Assembly: GCF_050948175.1 (NCBI RefSeq) | Contig: NC_135206.1 | Location: 3,811,670-3,875,669, forward strand | From: Xylocopa sonorina | Taxonomy: Eukaryota; Arthropoda; Insecta; Hymenoptera; Apidae | Direction of reading: 5' to 3' | Length of the DNA: 64,000 nt | Shown: in pieces, positions 1 to 11,932 of the stretch | Layout: each line of letters begins with the position of its first letter | How positions within the stretch are numbered: position 1 is the first letter of the stretch | The notes under the pieces: model-generated | The model's input: only the letters and a program-made list of their open reading frames with translations | Database searches by the model: none | Told to the model about the DNA's origin: nothing | Translations under genes and position numbers: made by a program

Positions 1-1439
1 CGTCCCGGATGCGCGTCGGTTCGCTCCTGCACTCGCCTCACTTCCAATCGATTCAACAGGCGGACGCTTCCGAACGGCCATTTAGGATCCACTCTCGATT
101 ACGTTTAGCATTTTTTTCGTCACTCGAGCTCTGTAATTTAGCTGCGATTTAAACCCTGTCCTTCATATTTGTCCAACGTTGTCGAATGGCACCCTTCGCG
201 AGCAAATTGCGAAACGATTGAATCCTCTCGAACGTACGCGCGTGACATCGACGAGAAGAAAAAAAGGGAATAGCAGGGGCGTCAGAGGAACGTGGCACGG
301 GCAGATTTGTTTATCTAGAAACGATTAAACAGGAATTAACATCGGTCGAAAGGCGCATCGTCGTCGCGCGCCGTATGTTTGGACAGAGGGTGCCGACCAG
401 GAAGAGGAGGAAGAAATAATAAACAGTGGCCCCCGTAATTTCGGGGGTTAGCTCGCTGCTCGAGGGGTTGACAGCGACGTGATATATACGCGCAACCCCG
501 CGTCGAGCATATGTCGCCTGTGCACGCGTGCCTTTAATCTAGAGGAGAGAAATATGAAAAATTCAGCCCTCTCCACGTTCCTCCACGGCCATCCCTGTCT
601 CTGGAGGCTCGACGCATTTGCATAGCCCATATTTCTTCGTTCATTACCATTATTACGAGCATTTCGGCATTGTGCGTCGAGCATAATGGCCCTCTACCCG
701 GCGACATTTGCATCCGCCGACAAAGAGAGCATTCACGCCTCTCGATGGCACCCTTGAAGCTCACCCGCCGCTCGAGAGCCTCGCGAGATCATCCTCGCGT
801 CCCATTATCACTCGCACGCAAACTCCACGACACGTTTCACCCCCGTGTCAACTGATAACGAACCGATTCGAAGATCCATGCGTCGCAGACTAGACGCAAC
901 GATGGAGAAACATATCTCTGTGCCAGTGAAACGTTCTTTGGGCTCTGTGTACCGGAAACAGATAACAGAAACGAGGGTAGCCTTTTATAATTCGAAATGC
1001 AGAAGAATACTTGCAATATTTGCAATATTTCTGAACGAGGACAAGCATATGTATGGAGAGCAGATGAAACTCCATCCAACCGCGAAGATTTTGCCTTGGA
1101 ATATCGAGGGGACGTTCGAGGAGGATGTGCAGTCGAAAAAATGCCTCGTGAGAGTAGCGACAGACTGGTCGAGGCTAATTAAACGCGAGCACAGGGACGA
1201 ACGAGGAACAATCCCGCGTGACGAGGGCCCTGCGTGCCGATCCTCCGCGATACCGCTCGTAAACTAGCGAATGGTCGCGTGCTGTTACATTTCTACGCAT
1301 TCCAGAGCAGTGTCACGAGCGCGTGCGGCTCGAAATCTTGTTAACAGCCAGCGAAGTTCCGTGCAGATGACGCCCGAAACGCGAACGATTGTCGAGCACA
1401 CACGGTACGCGCCTCTATCGTGGTCAAGCGTCGTGCACA
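1..1439. other. Gene-free DNA
   Basis: CpG-rich DNA with overlapping short ORFs on both strands and no splice-supported or family-like reading frame. Confidence 0.6.
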
Positions 1440-1545
1440 TGGGCCCTGATGGTCTTCCATGGCCCATCCCTGTGCGGTGGGGATCAGAATACACCCACAG
1501 TATCCCCTGCTTGTCGTAAGAGGCGACTAATAGGGGCAAGAAAGG
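1440..1545 (+). repeat. Short relic of a widespread insect repeat
   Basis: Contains GTATCCCCTGCTTGTC and TGTCGTAAGAGGCGACTAA. I recall nearly the same stretch (CCCCTGCCTGTCGTAAGAGG) from many unrelated insect sequences, where it is often translated as spurious YTH-IPCLS peptides. I cannot name the family. The flanks here show no element ends. Confidence 0.4.
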
Positions 1546-4318
1546 ATTGAGGAAGATCTAGAGAAGAGTATCTCCATGTAATTGGACTTTGAAATCGTCT
1601 CTAGCCATATGTGGACGGATCATAGAGCTGTAGAAGCCAATCATACACCATAGTTTATTGCACGAGTAGTACTGTTCTAATCTACGTCTAGAAGAGTCGT
1701 ATCGTATCGAGTGCACCAAGATCCACGTAACGATGGGTGCCATAAATTAGAGCTCGTTCAGTACCAGCTCTCGAGCCAGCCAAGCGACTCGATTTCCTTA
1801 CAACCGCGACACAGGTGCCCCGTTCATTATCCATCGAATCGTCGCGAACAAAAGTCCTCGAAGCCTGCGACACCGCCTCGTATCGTATGCACGCGTCAAA
1901 CCACCAAACAAGCGACTACTGGCGTCGCATTTCAACGACGACTGCACGCGAGAGCCTTGAGAAGTCAGGATGGAAAACGCGGGTCGTTCTCGTTGCGAAC
2001 GGACCTTTAGCTGGGCTCTGTGTCCAGAGCCGACTGCTCGCGGGATGTGGCACGCGATTTCAACGATCGACGCGCGCGTGCAACCGATCCACACCATCCA
2101 GTACCATATGGAATGCCCATATGCCTGGAGACTATGATTCAACCTGGAATATATTATTGCGAGGCGGTGGGATTTCATGCAACGACACCGTGTACGATAT
2201 CGCGTTGCCTCGTGCCACGCTGGTAATTACCTGGACGGCTTGTAAGCCCGGCAACAGATCGCCAAGACCTTGAACGGATCGAACCGTGGATCGAAGCACG
2301 TAGCGACTGTTTAACCGTACGTTTCTCGTATTCGATCTCTCGTTGCGTTTGCTACTCTTGCTCTATCCTACCTAGTTTTCATCGCAGCTCGCAAGGAACA
2401 ATTATTTCGCGAAGCTCTTCAAGCTATAACCAAACCTCGCGTACGCACTCGAGAGGAATTTAATCGACGTCACGACGTGGACGTAATTGTGCAGCAGTTT
2501 TTCCAGCTCCAGATCGAAAGAGAAATATAAGAGCAGATACGTATCTGGGTCCTGCAACGAGAACGAACGCAACAGGTACACGCAGTCCGTTCGAGCAGAC
2601 ACATATGCGCCAGGAACACGCTCGAAAAGGTCGCGCGTAATTTTACGCGCACGCGAATGGCAGACAATGCCTGACGCGATGATTCAACGCGTTCCTCATT
2701 ATTAAACAACGTATTGGGCCCGTTTACGTGGCTGGCCATCGCGATGCTAATTCGCTTTATCGCCAGGGGGTTACGTTTTGGGGCGTGTTCGATCGACGCG
2801 CTGAAATCCTCCATCGAGTAGCCAACGACAGACGCGGCACGTCTCGCCGTTATTAACGGCTGCTACGTGTTGTAATCCCGCGTTATTTACACGCCATTAT
2901 CCCCCATATGTTGGATCGCAATATCAGTTTACCGAATGGTGTTTAAGAAGTACGAGGCGCCGCCATTTTGGTACCTGATGGCGACGCGAACGTCTTCTTT
3001 AAGGGGTTGATATCGATTAACCTTCCTTCTGCTTGCATTTCGTACGTGTTCTCTCAAAGTTAATCGTATCACTGCATTTCGAACGTGGAAATATCGAAAG
3101 AATTTCGTATTTACATTATTAACGCTTGCTAAGCTGTCGCATAGCGTTGGTACCACTTTGTATACCGCTTTTTCGTTTACGAAACACGTACGAAATTTTG
3201 TGTAATCTCACGTTACATTGCATCACGTTTGTTAGCTGCATTTAGTCTACGTGTCGAGCTAAATCCTTGATAAATAAAAGATACAGTGCTGGGTGTTGCA
3301 CTTGGCGACCCAAATATAAATTATAGGATTACACGGGAAATTTCAATTAAATAAAGGGATTCATGCTACGTTCCAACTGAATACGTCCACGACCCTTTCT
3401 CGCGCAAATTGGATAAAATGTGCATTAAATTTTACACATCTGCTGTTCCTCCAATTTCATTTTTCACGTGACCTCTTTCCCCGCTCACAATGGAGCGCGT
3501 ATTTCAGCCCCGTTGCTCGAAACGCGCCATTATAAATTACACAAATATAGCCCCAGTAACAGGGACCAGCTCGATCCGTTAAACAATATTAATTAACCCT
3601 GCTGGGAACGTTTTAACCCGTTTAGCTTAATTACTAATCGAACCCAATCAACGTGAAATCGAAGATAAAAAAAAAGAAGGGCACCACCCAATTCAAAATT
3701 ACTTTCGTTAATTGCAGCGTTAAACAAAAGGCAGTGATCACTTTTGTACAAGTAATTGCTTCGTTCTAATTCACTCGTAGAGGACTCTTTCACTGTTACC
3801 ATCAGAAATACATTTTTTCTTGAAAATCTACTTGTCTGTCAGAATAGAGAAGTGGTCGAGGGTTGAATTAGGCTCCTGGAGAGTTAAATAAAAAGGGTTT
3901 CCGTCAATCGAGAAAGTCGAACATCTGTTACGCACCGTCTAACCACGATCGAGGGTTCCTCTCGATTTTTCTCGACCTCCTCGCGCGAGATTAATGCCCG
4001 CTTCCGATGCTATCGACGAAGCCATCAGTAACGCACCCGCCGCCGCATCGCAACCCTTGCTTACAAATAAAAAGCGGTTATCAATATCCACGGTACTCTG
4101 TTATTTCGATGCAACCTATACCAATAATTTAATACCAGCAATAATTCAAGATCGCGACCGCTCAACAGATTTCCTCTGCGGTTTACACGCGGCCACCTAA
4201 ATGGCCGTTGCACATCGAACGCAACGCCCATAAATAATCAGACGCTTGGTTCGCGGCAATAATACGCGAACACTGGTGAAACGCGTTAATTAATCAACGA
4301 CTCGCGATCGATATCGAT
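1546..4318. other. Gene-free DNA
   Basis: No recognisable exon or RNA gene. CpG-rich in the first half, more AT-rich after 2.9 kb; no long repeat noticed. Confidence 0.6.
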
Positions 4319-4445
4319 ATCTGTCACCCACTCTCTTCTTTCTCAGACTCGATAGTCTCAGAAAAACTCCAATTTATTTGCTATCTGTCACCCATTCTCT
4401 TCTTTCTCAAACTTAATAACCCTCAGACAGACTCGAGTTGCTCGC
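4319..4445. repeat. Tandem duplication, unit about 63 bp
   Basis: ATCTGTCACCCACTCTCTTC at 4319 is repeated as ATCTGTCACCCATTCTCTTC at 4383, followed by similar TTTCTCA sequence. The copies diverge towards their 3' ends. Confidence 0.75.
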
Positions 4446-6008
4446 TAAAACTTAGCAACAGTCTTTAGAAACGCCAATACCAAATAAAATGGAGAAGATG
4501 ATTCTGCAACGAAATTACGCGGTCTGAAAAATCCTCGATGCTTCCAAGGGATAAGGTGCTCGTCTATATCCCTCGTTTATCTCGCAACACTGCACAAGCA
4601 TCGAGCTTCCAGTGAAATACAGACACGTACGATCATACTCGTATTAACCGTGGAACTCGAACACGACGTGGAGTAGTTAACACGAGCGGAACGTGCTCGC
4701 GTAGAGGCTGATTCAGAATTAAACGAGGTCCTGAACGAGAAACTTGCGGGAGGACTGAAATTCGTTGGATTTTTGATCGCGTTGCTGGCACGGTCAGCAG
4801 GATAGAGCCAATTAGAAAGCGGTCGCGTTACTGGGAAAGCGTTATTGTCGTGAGAGAACATATTTCGAGGGTTTCCGTCCTCCCCTTTCACGCTCGAAGC
4901 GAGCACTGTCTCTCGTTTTATTCACTTGTTGCTAAGCCACAAAATTATCGCGATCAGCGTGAATAAATAATTTAGCATCGATCAGAATTATGCGCGTATG
5001 AATAATCGAGAGAAATTACTGCAGAAGCGAAAGTGTTCGGTTCACCGAGCTCTGGCTCGACGCAATAAAGTTCGCAGGGGTGTAATGTATATAGTTTCTG
5101 ATTGACTGGTTGGTAAATCGATTACGAGCTCGACCAGCCGAAAGAAAGGGTAGAAAACAGGAAAAAATGAATCGACAATGATGATCTCTGGGGTCGTTGC
5201 AGCGGATGATGATGCATGACTCACAAAGTGCCCACTGTGCTGTACACCCCGTCGATTATCATTACCGTGCGACTACAATGGGTCCAGTGACCAGTCTACG
5301 CTGTTCGTTTCGTAATGGAACTCATATTTCACGTATGAAAACGCAATAACCTGAATAAATCAGCCTGCTGGCTTGCATAATTCTCTCTGTTGTTAGAATG
5401 AAATTATTGAAAATCAAATTCGCCAGGGAAATAATAGAAAACGATATCCATGGAATTGCAGGTATCGCGGAAAAATTCCATTCTCTCGAAAAAAGCACTT
5501 TCGACCTTCCGTTTATCGCGATGCTCGCATGGTCCATGAAAAATCCATAGCCAACGAAACGGTGCCGCTGAAAAACGGAGGACGAGAGCCACACCAGCAG
5601 CATCCCCTGCTTCGTTTGAATAACAATCGGTCAGTCTCGCTTACGGGTAAAAAAAGTGAAAAAAGAGAGGAACTCTGCAGAGAAAGAGAGAGAGAGAGAG
5701 AGGGGAGAAAGTTTGATAGCCAGGAGAGGAAAGTAGCGATGGCTCGCCGCAGGGGTCGCGCAGGACGATGATCTCGCGAGGGGCGCGCCAGTGGGTGACG
5801 CGTGACTCACAAAGTGCCCACCCTGCCGATTCTCGTTCGCATTGTCGAAAGGGAGGGCCCCGCTGCCATTATGCCCGTTGCTTCCACATGCGACGGAATT
5901 GCGGTTACGCGTGACGACTCCATTCACCAAGATTACGTGCTCGATAACGTCTGTTTTGTGCAAACATGACTCCCCAGTCCGCTTTAATCGGATTTATTTA
6001 ATAAAGCG
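4446..6008. other. Gene-free DNA with a dispersed short repeat
   Basis: Holds two copies of TGACTCACAAAGTGCCCAC (5217-5235 and 5803-5821) and a GA run. No exon found. Confidence 0.6.
5685..5702. repeat. GA microsatellite
   Basis: Uninterrupted run of GA dinucleotides following AGAAA. Confidence 0.9.
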
Positions 6009-6395
6009 CGCGCGGATCGCGACTATGGTCGATTTTAAGGGGTGGCTTGCGTTCGATTTTGCTTAGCGCTCAGCATTCTGCTACGTTATTTGCAATTTTA
6101 GCTCACTCTGCGAAGGGCAATTTGTAGAACAATGAATCAACGCGAGAGAAACGCTTTCTCTGCCACTGTAAGTGTAATTATTCGAGAGCTCTGAGGATTC
6201 TTCGCGCTGATCGCGACTCTGACCGATTTTAAAGATTAAGGGTAGGTTGCGTTCGATCTCTCTGCGTTATTTGCAATTTTAGCTCACTCTGCGAAAGGTA
6301 ATTTGTAGAGCAGTGAATCAACGCAGAAGAAAAGCTTTTTCTGCCACAGTAAGTGTAATTATTCGAGGTTTCTGAGGCTTCTACGCGCGGATCGC
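6009..6395. repeat. Tandem duplication, unit about 195 bp
   Basis: Two copies (6009-6208 and 6209-6395) share GCAATTTTAGCTCACTCTGC, GTAAGTGTAATTATTCGAG and GATCGCGACT landmarks with scattered substitutions and small indels. Confidence 0.85.
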
Positions 6396-9300
6396 ATCGA
6401 ACGATCGGTTCACGTAATCCAGTTTGCTTATCTCGGTTAGATTTCGCGTATATGGGATCCCTGCGAATAGATTCCCCTGTAATTCCACGGGATTAGACGG
6501 TTTTATCGTACATTTGCCGGCTGTTGGTTCCGCTCCGTTTACCTCGCGATCGATTCTCGAGCGAGAATCGCGTTTGCTTAATCGGTTAATTAAACGATCC
6601 GCGACAAAGTACTAACGCAAACAGAGAGTACAACGAAATTAATTTCGTGGACAGTTAGAAAACGACGTGGCAATATACAAAGTGACACGTAGCTGCGAAT
6701 TGAAACGATCGCGAGCGACAAAAAGCGCACGCACCAAGGCGACGCGTATTTGCGTAGAAATCTGTGGCACCGTGGCACGCAGTGGAGCCATAAAAACCGA
6801 GTATCCCCGATCATTCAGCCAGTTTCGCCACGATATACTGCAGTCTCGTTTTTCCAACGACGTTTAACCGTGGCCTGCGTTTCGCGGGAACGCTCTGGCA
6901 CCTACGAGCAGCGTAAAATATAATCGCGCGCGTGTAATTTGTTGCCAGCATAAAATCAACAGCGGACAGATTTATCATTGACGCCTGGCTGCGAACAACG
7001 CGCGACTGAAACAGCGAGAGGGGCAAATTCTCGCGAGCACGACCCCTCTGGAAACGGAAAACCTGGTGGCAGGGAAAAAGGGGAAGAAAAAAGCGCTGCG
7101 TTATCTCGAGCAAGCTATCACCGATGTAAATCAATTTTACACGTCTTCGATTATTCGATTTCTCGCAGCGCACGGGCCTCGACTAAATCACCGATTTTAT
7201 TACGCGAAGGCTCGAGAGAGGGGCCTGTAGCCCTCGAGATCGGCTCTTATGGCATTCCAATCATGATCGTTTTACAGGGCGCTCGTGCTCGCGCACCGCA
7301 CGGGTCTCGTGCCGATTCACGCTCGACTTTACGATCTCCTCTGCTCTTTTCTCCTCTTTGTCTTCGCCTGTGCAGAGGCCAGAGCTGACAGTTACCTCTC
7401 TCGATAACAGCGGGGACCAAAAATCGAGAGTCCAACTTGTTGCTAATTGAGAAAGCTCGTTTGGGACGGAACGAGCGCGACTGACAGTGCGTTTGCGTCG
7501 CGAGAGAGGAAGCAGATGCTTAATTAATTCCTCGCCAGTCTTAATGATAAAATACGTTTCGTCTGATCCGGCAAGTGGTGACGCAATGGTTTGAAAAACC
7601 GTTCTTTTTCTCGCTTCGTCTCCCTGGATCTTTGACCCGGCTTAATTCCGTCCAATTTTCAGACGCGTTCCACATTCCTCCCGGATCGTGTCACTCCCTT
7701 CCGGTCTGTCTCACGCGACGAAACGAGGACGCTATTCCACAAAACGTTACCAACGCCACTTCTCTGTATCGTAATCTCGTTTCCTTTCGAATCGATATCG
7801 CGGAAAAAAGTAGATTCGAAAAGATATCGATTACTGCGATTTGTTTGCGCCAAGCAAACGCGTGCGCGATTCCCTGCGATGTCTGACGCAAAGAAGCGTA
7901 GCGAATCGACGAAAAAATTTGGGCACGCGTTAGAAAGATCGCTGCAGGCATGCATAATGGCGCGACATATGCTGCTGCGCTGACTGTTTGGAAAAATTGT
8001 CTGTGAAATCGATGAGGGGAACAAGCCAGAGTAAAATCGTCAGGTTTAACAATAATGGAATCAGAAACAGAGCTGTGGATGATTTGGAAAGCCAGCTGCG
8101 CGATTCGTAAAAATTTGAAGCATCGAAAACGACGCGCTATCGAAAAACTGAGCTCTCGAGCAGACCCAGTCGAAGCTTTGACCCAGATCTGGTAATCCGA
8201 AATAGAAAGGAACGCGGATCGAGGTGAATCAGCGGGAATACCCGAAAAATCAATAAACGCGCGACAGCTAAATATACAAGGCACGCGTGTAATTCGAGAG
8301 CGGAAGATGTACGAGCGCGGAAAGTGAAGTGCATACATTAGAGGACGATGAATTCGGCTGGCAGCTCGCTTCAGCAGGCTTCAGAAAAATCCTGGGGCTT
8401 CCCCAGCCGACTTAAGCCGCTGCTAATCCTCCCTCGTGATCCGGATTTTCGAATCAAGGGTCGATCGCGTGGCAGGGACTTCTGGTCGATGAATGATTTA
8501 AATGGTGGACCACGAACGAGGGGTAATTTCGAGCCACAGCGACATTTATCTAAAAACTTACGACTAGTCGTAGACTTGGAGAGTTTCAACAGCGTCACGT
8601 TGCGGAGGATCAACTGTTGGTGCGAGAAAAATGTTACGAAAGTGGTTTCTCAAAAAGGCTATTACTCACTCGATCGCAATATCGTGAGTTGAAAAATCGC
8701 AGAGTCGAGTGGGATTCGCAGTTCTGGGAATCACGAGGAATCGTCACTGCTATTACACAATGAACCATTCTATTCCATTATTCCTCGTTTCCACGAAAAC
8801 CTCAGATAAGAGTATCGTCGCGATGCGACCAAGTTAAGAAACGAGGCGCCTCGACGCGCTTGCTCGAATTAATTCATGCAAAATAGGCCAGTGTCGCCCA
8901 ATTTCCATGCGAGAGACCAACCACCTCGATAATCACGTCGCCAACACTCCAGCATATCGCAGCTACGTGCAACTGCAACTTATCTCAGCGACGAAAGCTG
9001 CCACCTACAAGATATATCCGTCCCCCATCGTCTCGCAGGAAGTGAACGGTGTTTTAAGAGACACGGCTTCCTTCGCGACGGTTGCAAGTTCGATCGAGAA
9101 ATCTGGCGTACTCTGACAGTGGTTCGATTCATCCGCAGAGGGATCGAGGCCTCGCAAAAGGGCGGATACGCGAGGCGGCGTTCAGACGGAAAAAAGCCAC
9201 GGCGGAGACGGAACTCTGGCAGCTGCGAAGAAGACGAGGAGAAGGATAAGGGAGGGAACTCTGCGCAGAGATATCGCGAACATACGGTCACTTGTTCCTC

Positions 9301-11578
9301 GCGACTTACATGTTAATTTTATACGACCTCGACTACCAATTTCGCGGATATATAGAACTCGACGGAAGTGGTTATCCAGCCAGCAAATTTACGTTTAAGA
9401 AAAAAGAATTGAAGTGATTGTGGAAATGAAGACTGCTAGAATTTTTTACTGTGACTAGGAATAGTGTTAATCCTTTTACGAACCCTTTGGACGAACAGAC
9501 GTTTCCAACAAGATCGTTGTCCTGCGTGGTTCGCCAGTCGATAGATCCTTGCTGACGATAAAACTTGGTACGAGCTCGCGAGATGAAGACGACGATGAAA
9601 GCTAATAAAGCGATCCCAATAACCGCGATGATATCAGCGTGGTTATCTGTATCGCACCGCTTACGACGATCGAGAGGATAATAAGAAGGTACGGGACACC
9701 AGCAACGAGAAGAACACAAGTACTTATTCCTCTCTGGTGAGCTTGTAACGATGGAAACTGCGAAACGAGCGTCCGTTGGCGGAAAATTACTTTCGAAGCG
9801 GACATCTGCGCGACGCGCCCTCATTTTTATAGCACAGTGTGCAACTCTGTTAGCCGGTTATTAGTAGCTGGTTTCATTCGTTTCTGAAATGCGCTCGCGC
9901 GATTTTATCTTCCTATGAATTCCACCGAGTTTTTCACCGCGAGTACACGCATGAATAGCTATGGTATTCGAATTTTTTATTCCGCCAGTAATCGATCGAA
10001 CATTCTTCTTCAACCACGTTACAAAGTCTACCACGATATCTCCTCAGTCGAAGGCTTTAACACTGATTGTTAACGACACCTACTGCAAATCGTCATTTTT
10101 AGTCAGAACTGCTTCAAAACGAGATAAATCACACTCTCCTCTACTGTTTTGGTGTATATTCAGTTGGAGATGTTAAACGAGCATAAGCAAGGCGTGGTTT
10201 GTGGTCACAGTTGCCCGCAAAACGCTTCTTAAACTTCTCGATAAACTTTTCTTTGCCAACGAGAACTTGCGATAATTCATTCTCTGCCAAATGTCCCATC
10301 GTTACTCGAATGTTTGGTCTCGTGTTCGCTTAAAAACGCATCGTTACTCGCATTTTTCCACGCACGACGAGGAAAACGCGACGTTTAATGCAGCCCAGCG
10401 ACCCTAATGGATCTATCACGCGACACGCAATAAATAACCGAACAGTATCGAGGATAAATACACAGGGTAATACATCTGTAACGGTATGCACATATGTAGG
10501 TACACGTGATGTCTCTCGCGTTAAATGGGACTTCAAAGGGCGCTCGCGGCGCCGCGACGTGCGTTCACGGCGAGAGAAAAAGGCCCACGATTTATTGGTT
10601 CACCGTCGACTTTAACGCTGACCGGCTTAAACGGACTTTTCAATGAGCGGGACACGCGTTGCGGAAGGTACACGCGTAAAACCTATCGAAAGGGCGACAC
10701 GGGGACCGTGTTCGCCTTTTATATACCTGCACGCGTCCCAGACTCACCCCTTTCCGCCCTCTTCCCGACTAAATCGGTATTAATGGCCCAGAGATGTCCC
10801 TTGGGGAGTCGAACGCTGCCATTCGATATCATAATTCTCGTCAGAATGCAACGTGTCGGCTAATTTGCCCAATCGTCGCGTTTCCCTTCTGCCTTGTCGA
10901 TGAAAGGAAAATTCGAGTCATCGGATCGGCTGGCAGCGATCGATCCTCGTATCTATCGTACAGTTCTTTGCGTGATTTATCGTGGTGAAAAGGGAAATTG
11001 ATGGGGTTCGATATTTTAATAGGACGCGTTAATTTATACGTTCGAGACGAGGTATTAAGTAGGCTTAAAGAGGATCTTTAATCCTCTGTAGAAAGCTACA
11101 CGGTTCTGTTTGAGCAGATACTTATTCTAATGAAGACATTGTTTGCGGACCCCATTTGTCTCGCCAGACCATTCATCTCTCGCACCTCTAAGCTAGCATC
11201 CGATGCGTGCGCGAGATGAACGAAGCGATTTTTCTTTTTTTCGCCAGAGAAAAATGTTGAGAAATAGCTGCAACGTTTTCTCGTTTCGCGAATCCCTCGC
11301 GCGAGAAGATTCCGCCAGACAGACGTCCGGATGGCTCGTTTAATTGCATCCGCGTGGTCACCAAAAGAGGAACCAGCCACCTTTACTCGCGTTCCTCTAT
11401 TTTTCAGTCGGAAACTTTCTCCCTGACAACAATACGGGAGACGCAGCGCGCAATGTGCTCGCCAGAAGACCGAGCCAGACGGCGGGGACCGCCTTTTAAG
11501 CGCGAGGGGGCCATAAAACAACTTCTGGTTACCCCGTTGGAGACGCGCGCCGAGGATGCGAGCCGTTTTCACACGCGG
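6396..11578. other. Gene-free DNA
   Basis: Apart from the weak membrane-segment ORF at 9.4-9.8 kb, nothing supports a gene. ORFs on both strands overlap at similar lengths, as expected from low stop-codon density in CpG-rich DNA. Confidence 0.55.
9372..9824 (-). other. Candidate exon or chance ORF with one strong membrane segment
   Basis: A 150-codon minus-strand ORF has a hydrophobic stretch (DIIAVIGIALLAFIVVFI) flanked by DNHA on one side and a basic SRARTKFYRQQG on the other. This is the usual positive-inside pattern of a single-pass protein. I recognise no family, and a second frame across the same DNA is also open with a hydrophobic run, which weakens the case. Confidence 0.2.
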
Positions 11579-11932
11579 ACGCGTGAAAATTGCGATCGTG
11601 ACTCGTCTCTCGAAGACACGACTACTGCAAACACACTGAAATACAAACGCAACGAAAAACAGAGATCAGTCGACGAATTTTCCTGCCATCGAGACACGAC
11701 TCGATCGGTTTGTCTTCACGAATTACCGCGAAAGCAGAAGTTAAAGGGACGGACGCGTGAAAATTGCAATCGTGGCACGTTTCTCGAAGACACGACTACT
11801 GGAAGCACACTGAAATGCGAGCACTATAGAAAACAGAGACCAGTCGATGAATTTTTCAACCATTAAAACACGACTCGATCAGTTTGTCTTCACGGATTAT
11901 CGCGAAACCAGAAGCCAAAGGGACTGACGCGT
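11579..11932. repeat. Tandem duplication, unit about 176 bp
   Basis: Copies 11579-11752 and 11753-11932 share GACGCGTGAAAATTGC, GAAGACACGACTACTG and GTTTGTCTTCACG. A plus-strand ORF of 170 codons crosses the copies because the first unit length is a multiple of three; I treat the ORF as a by-product. Confidence 0.85.

Noticed and set aside
1271..1539. Two short ORFs over the 1.44-kb conserved stretch
   Set aside because: The similarity to peptides in other insects comes from translation of a conserved repeat, not from a gene.
7691..8338. 215-codon minus-strand ORF
   Set aside because: No domain, no clear splice sites, and competing ORFs in two other frames.
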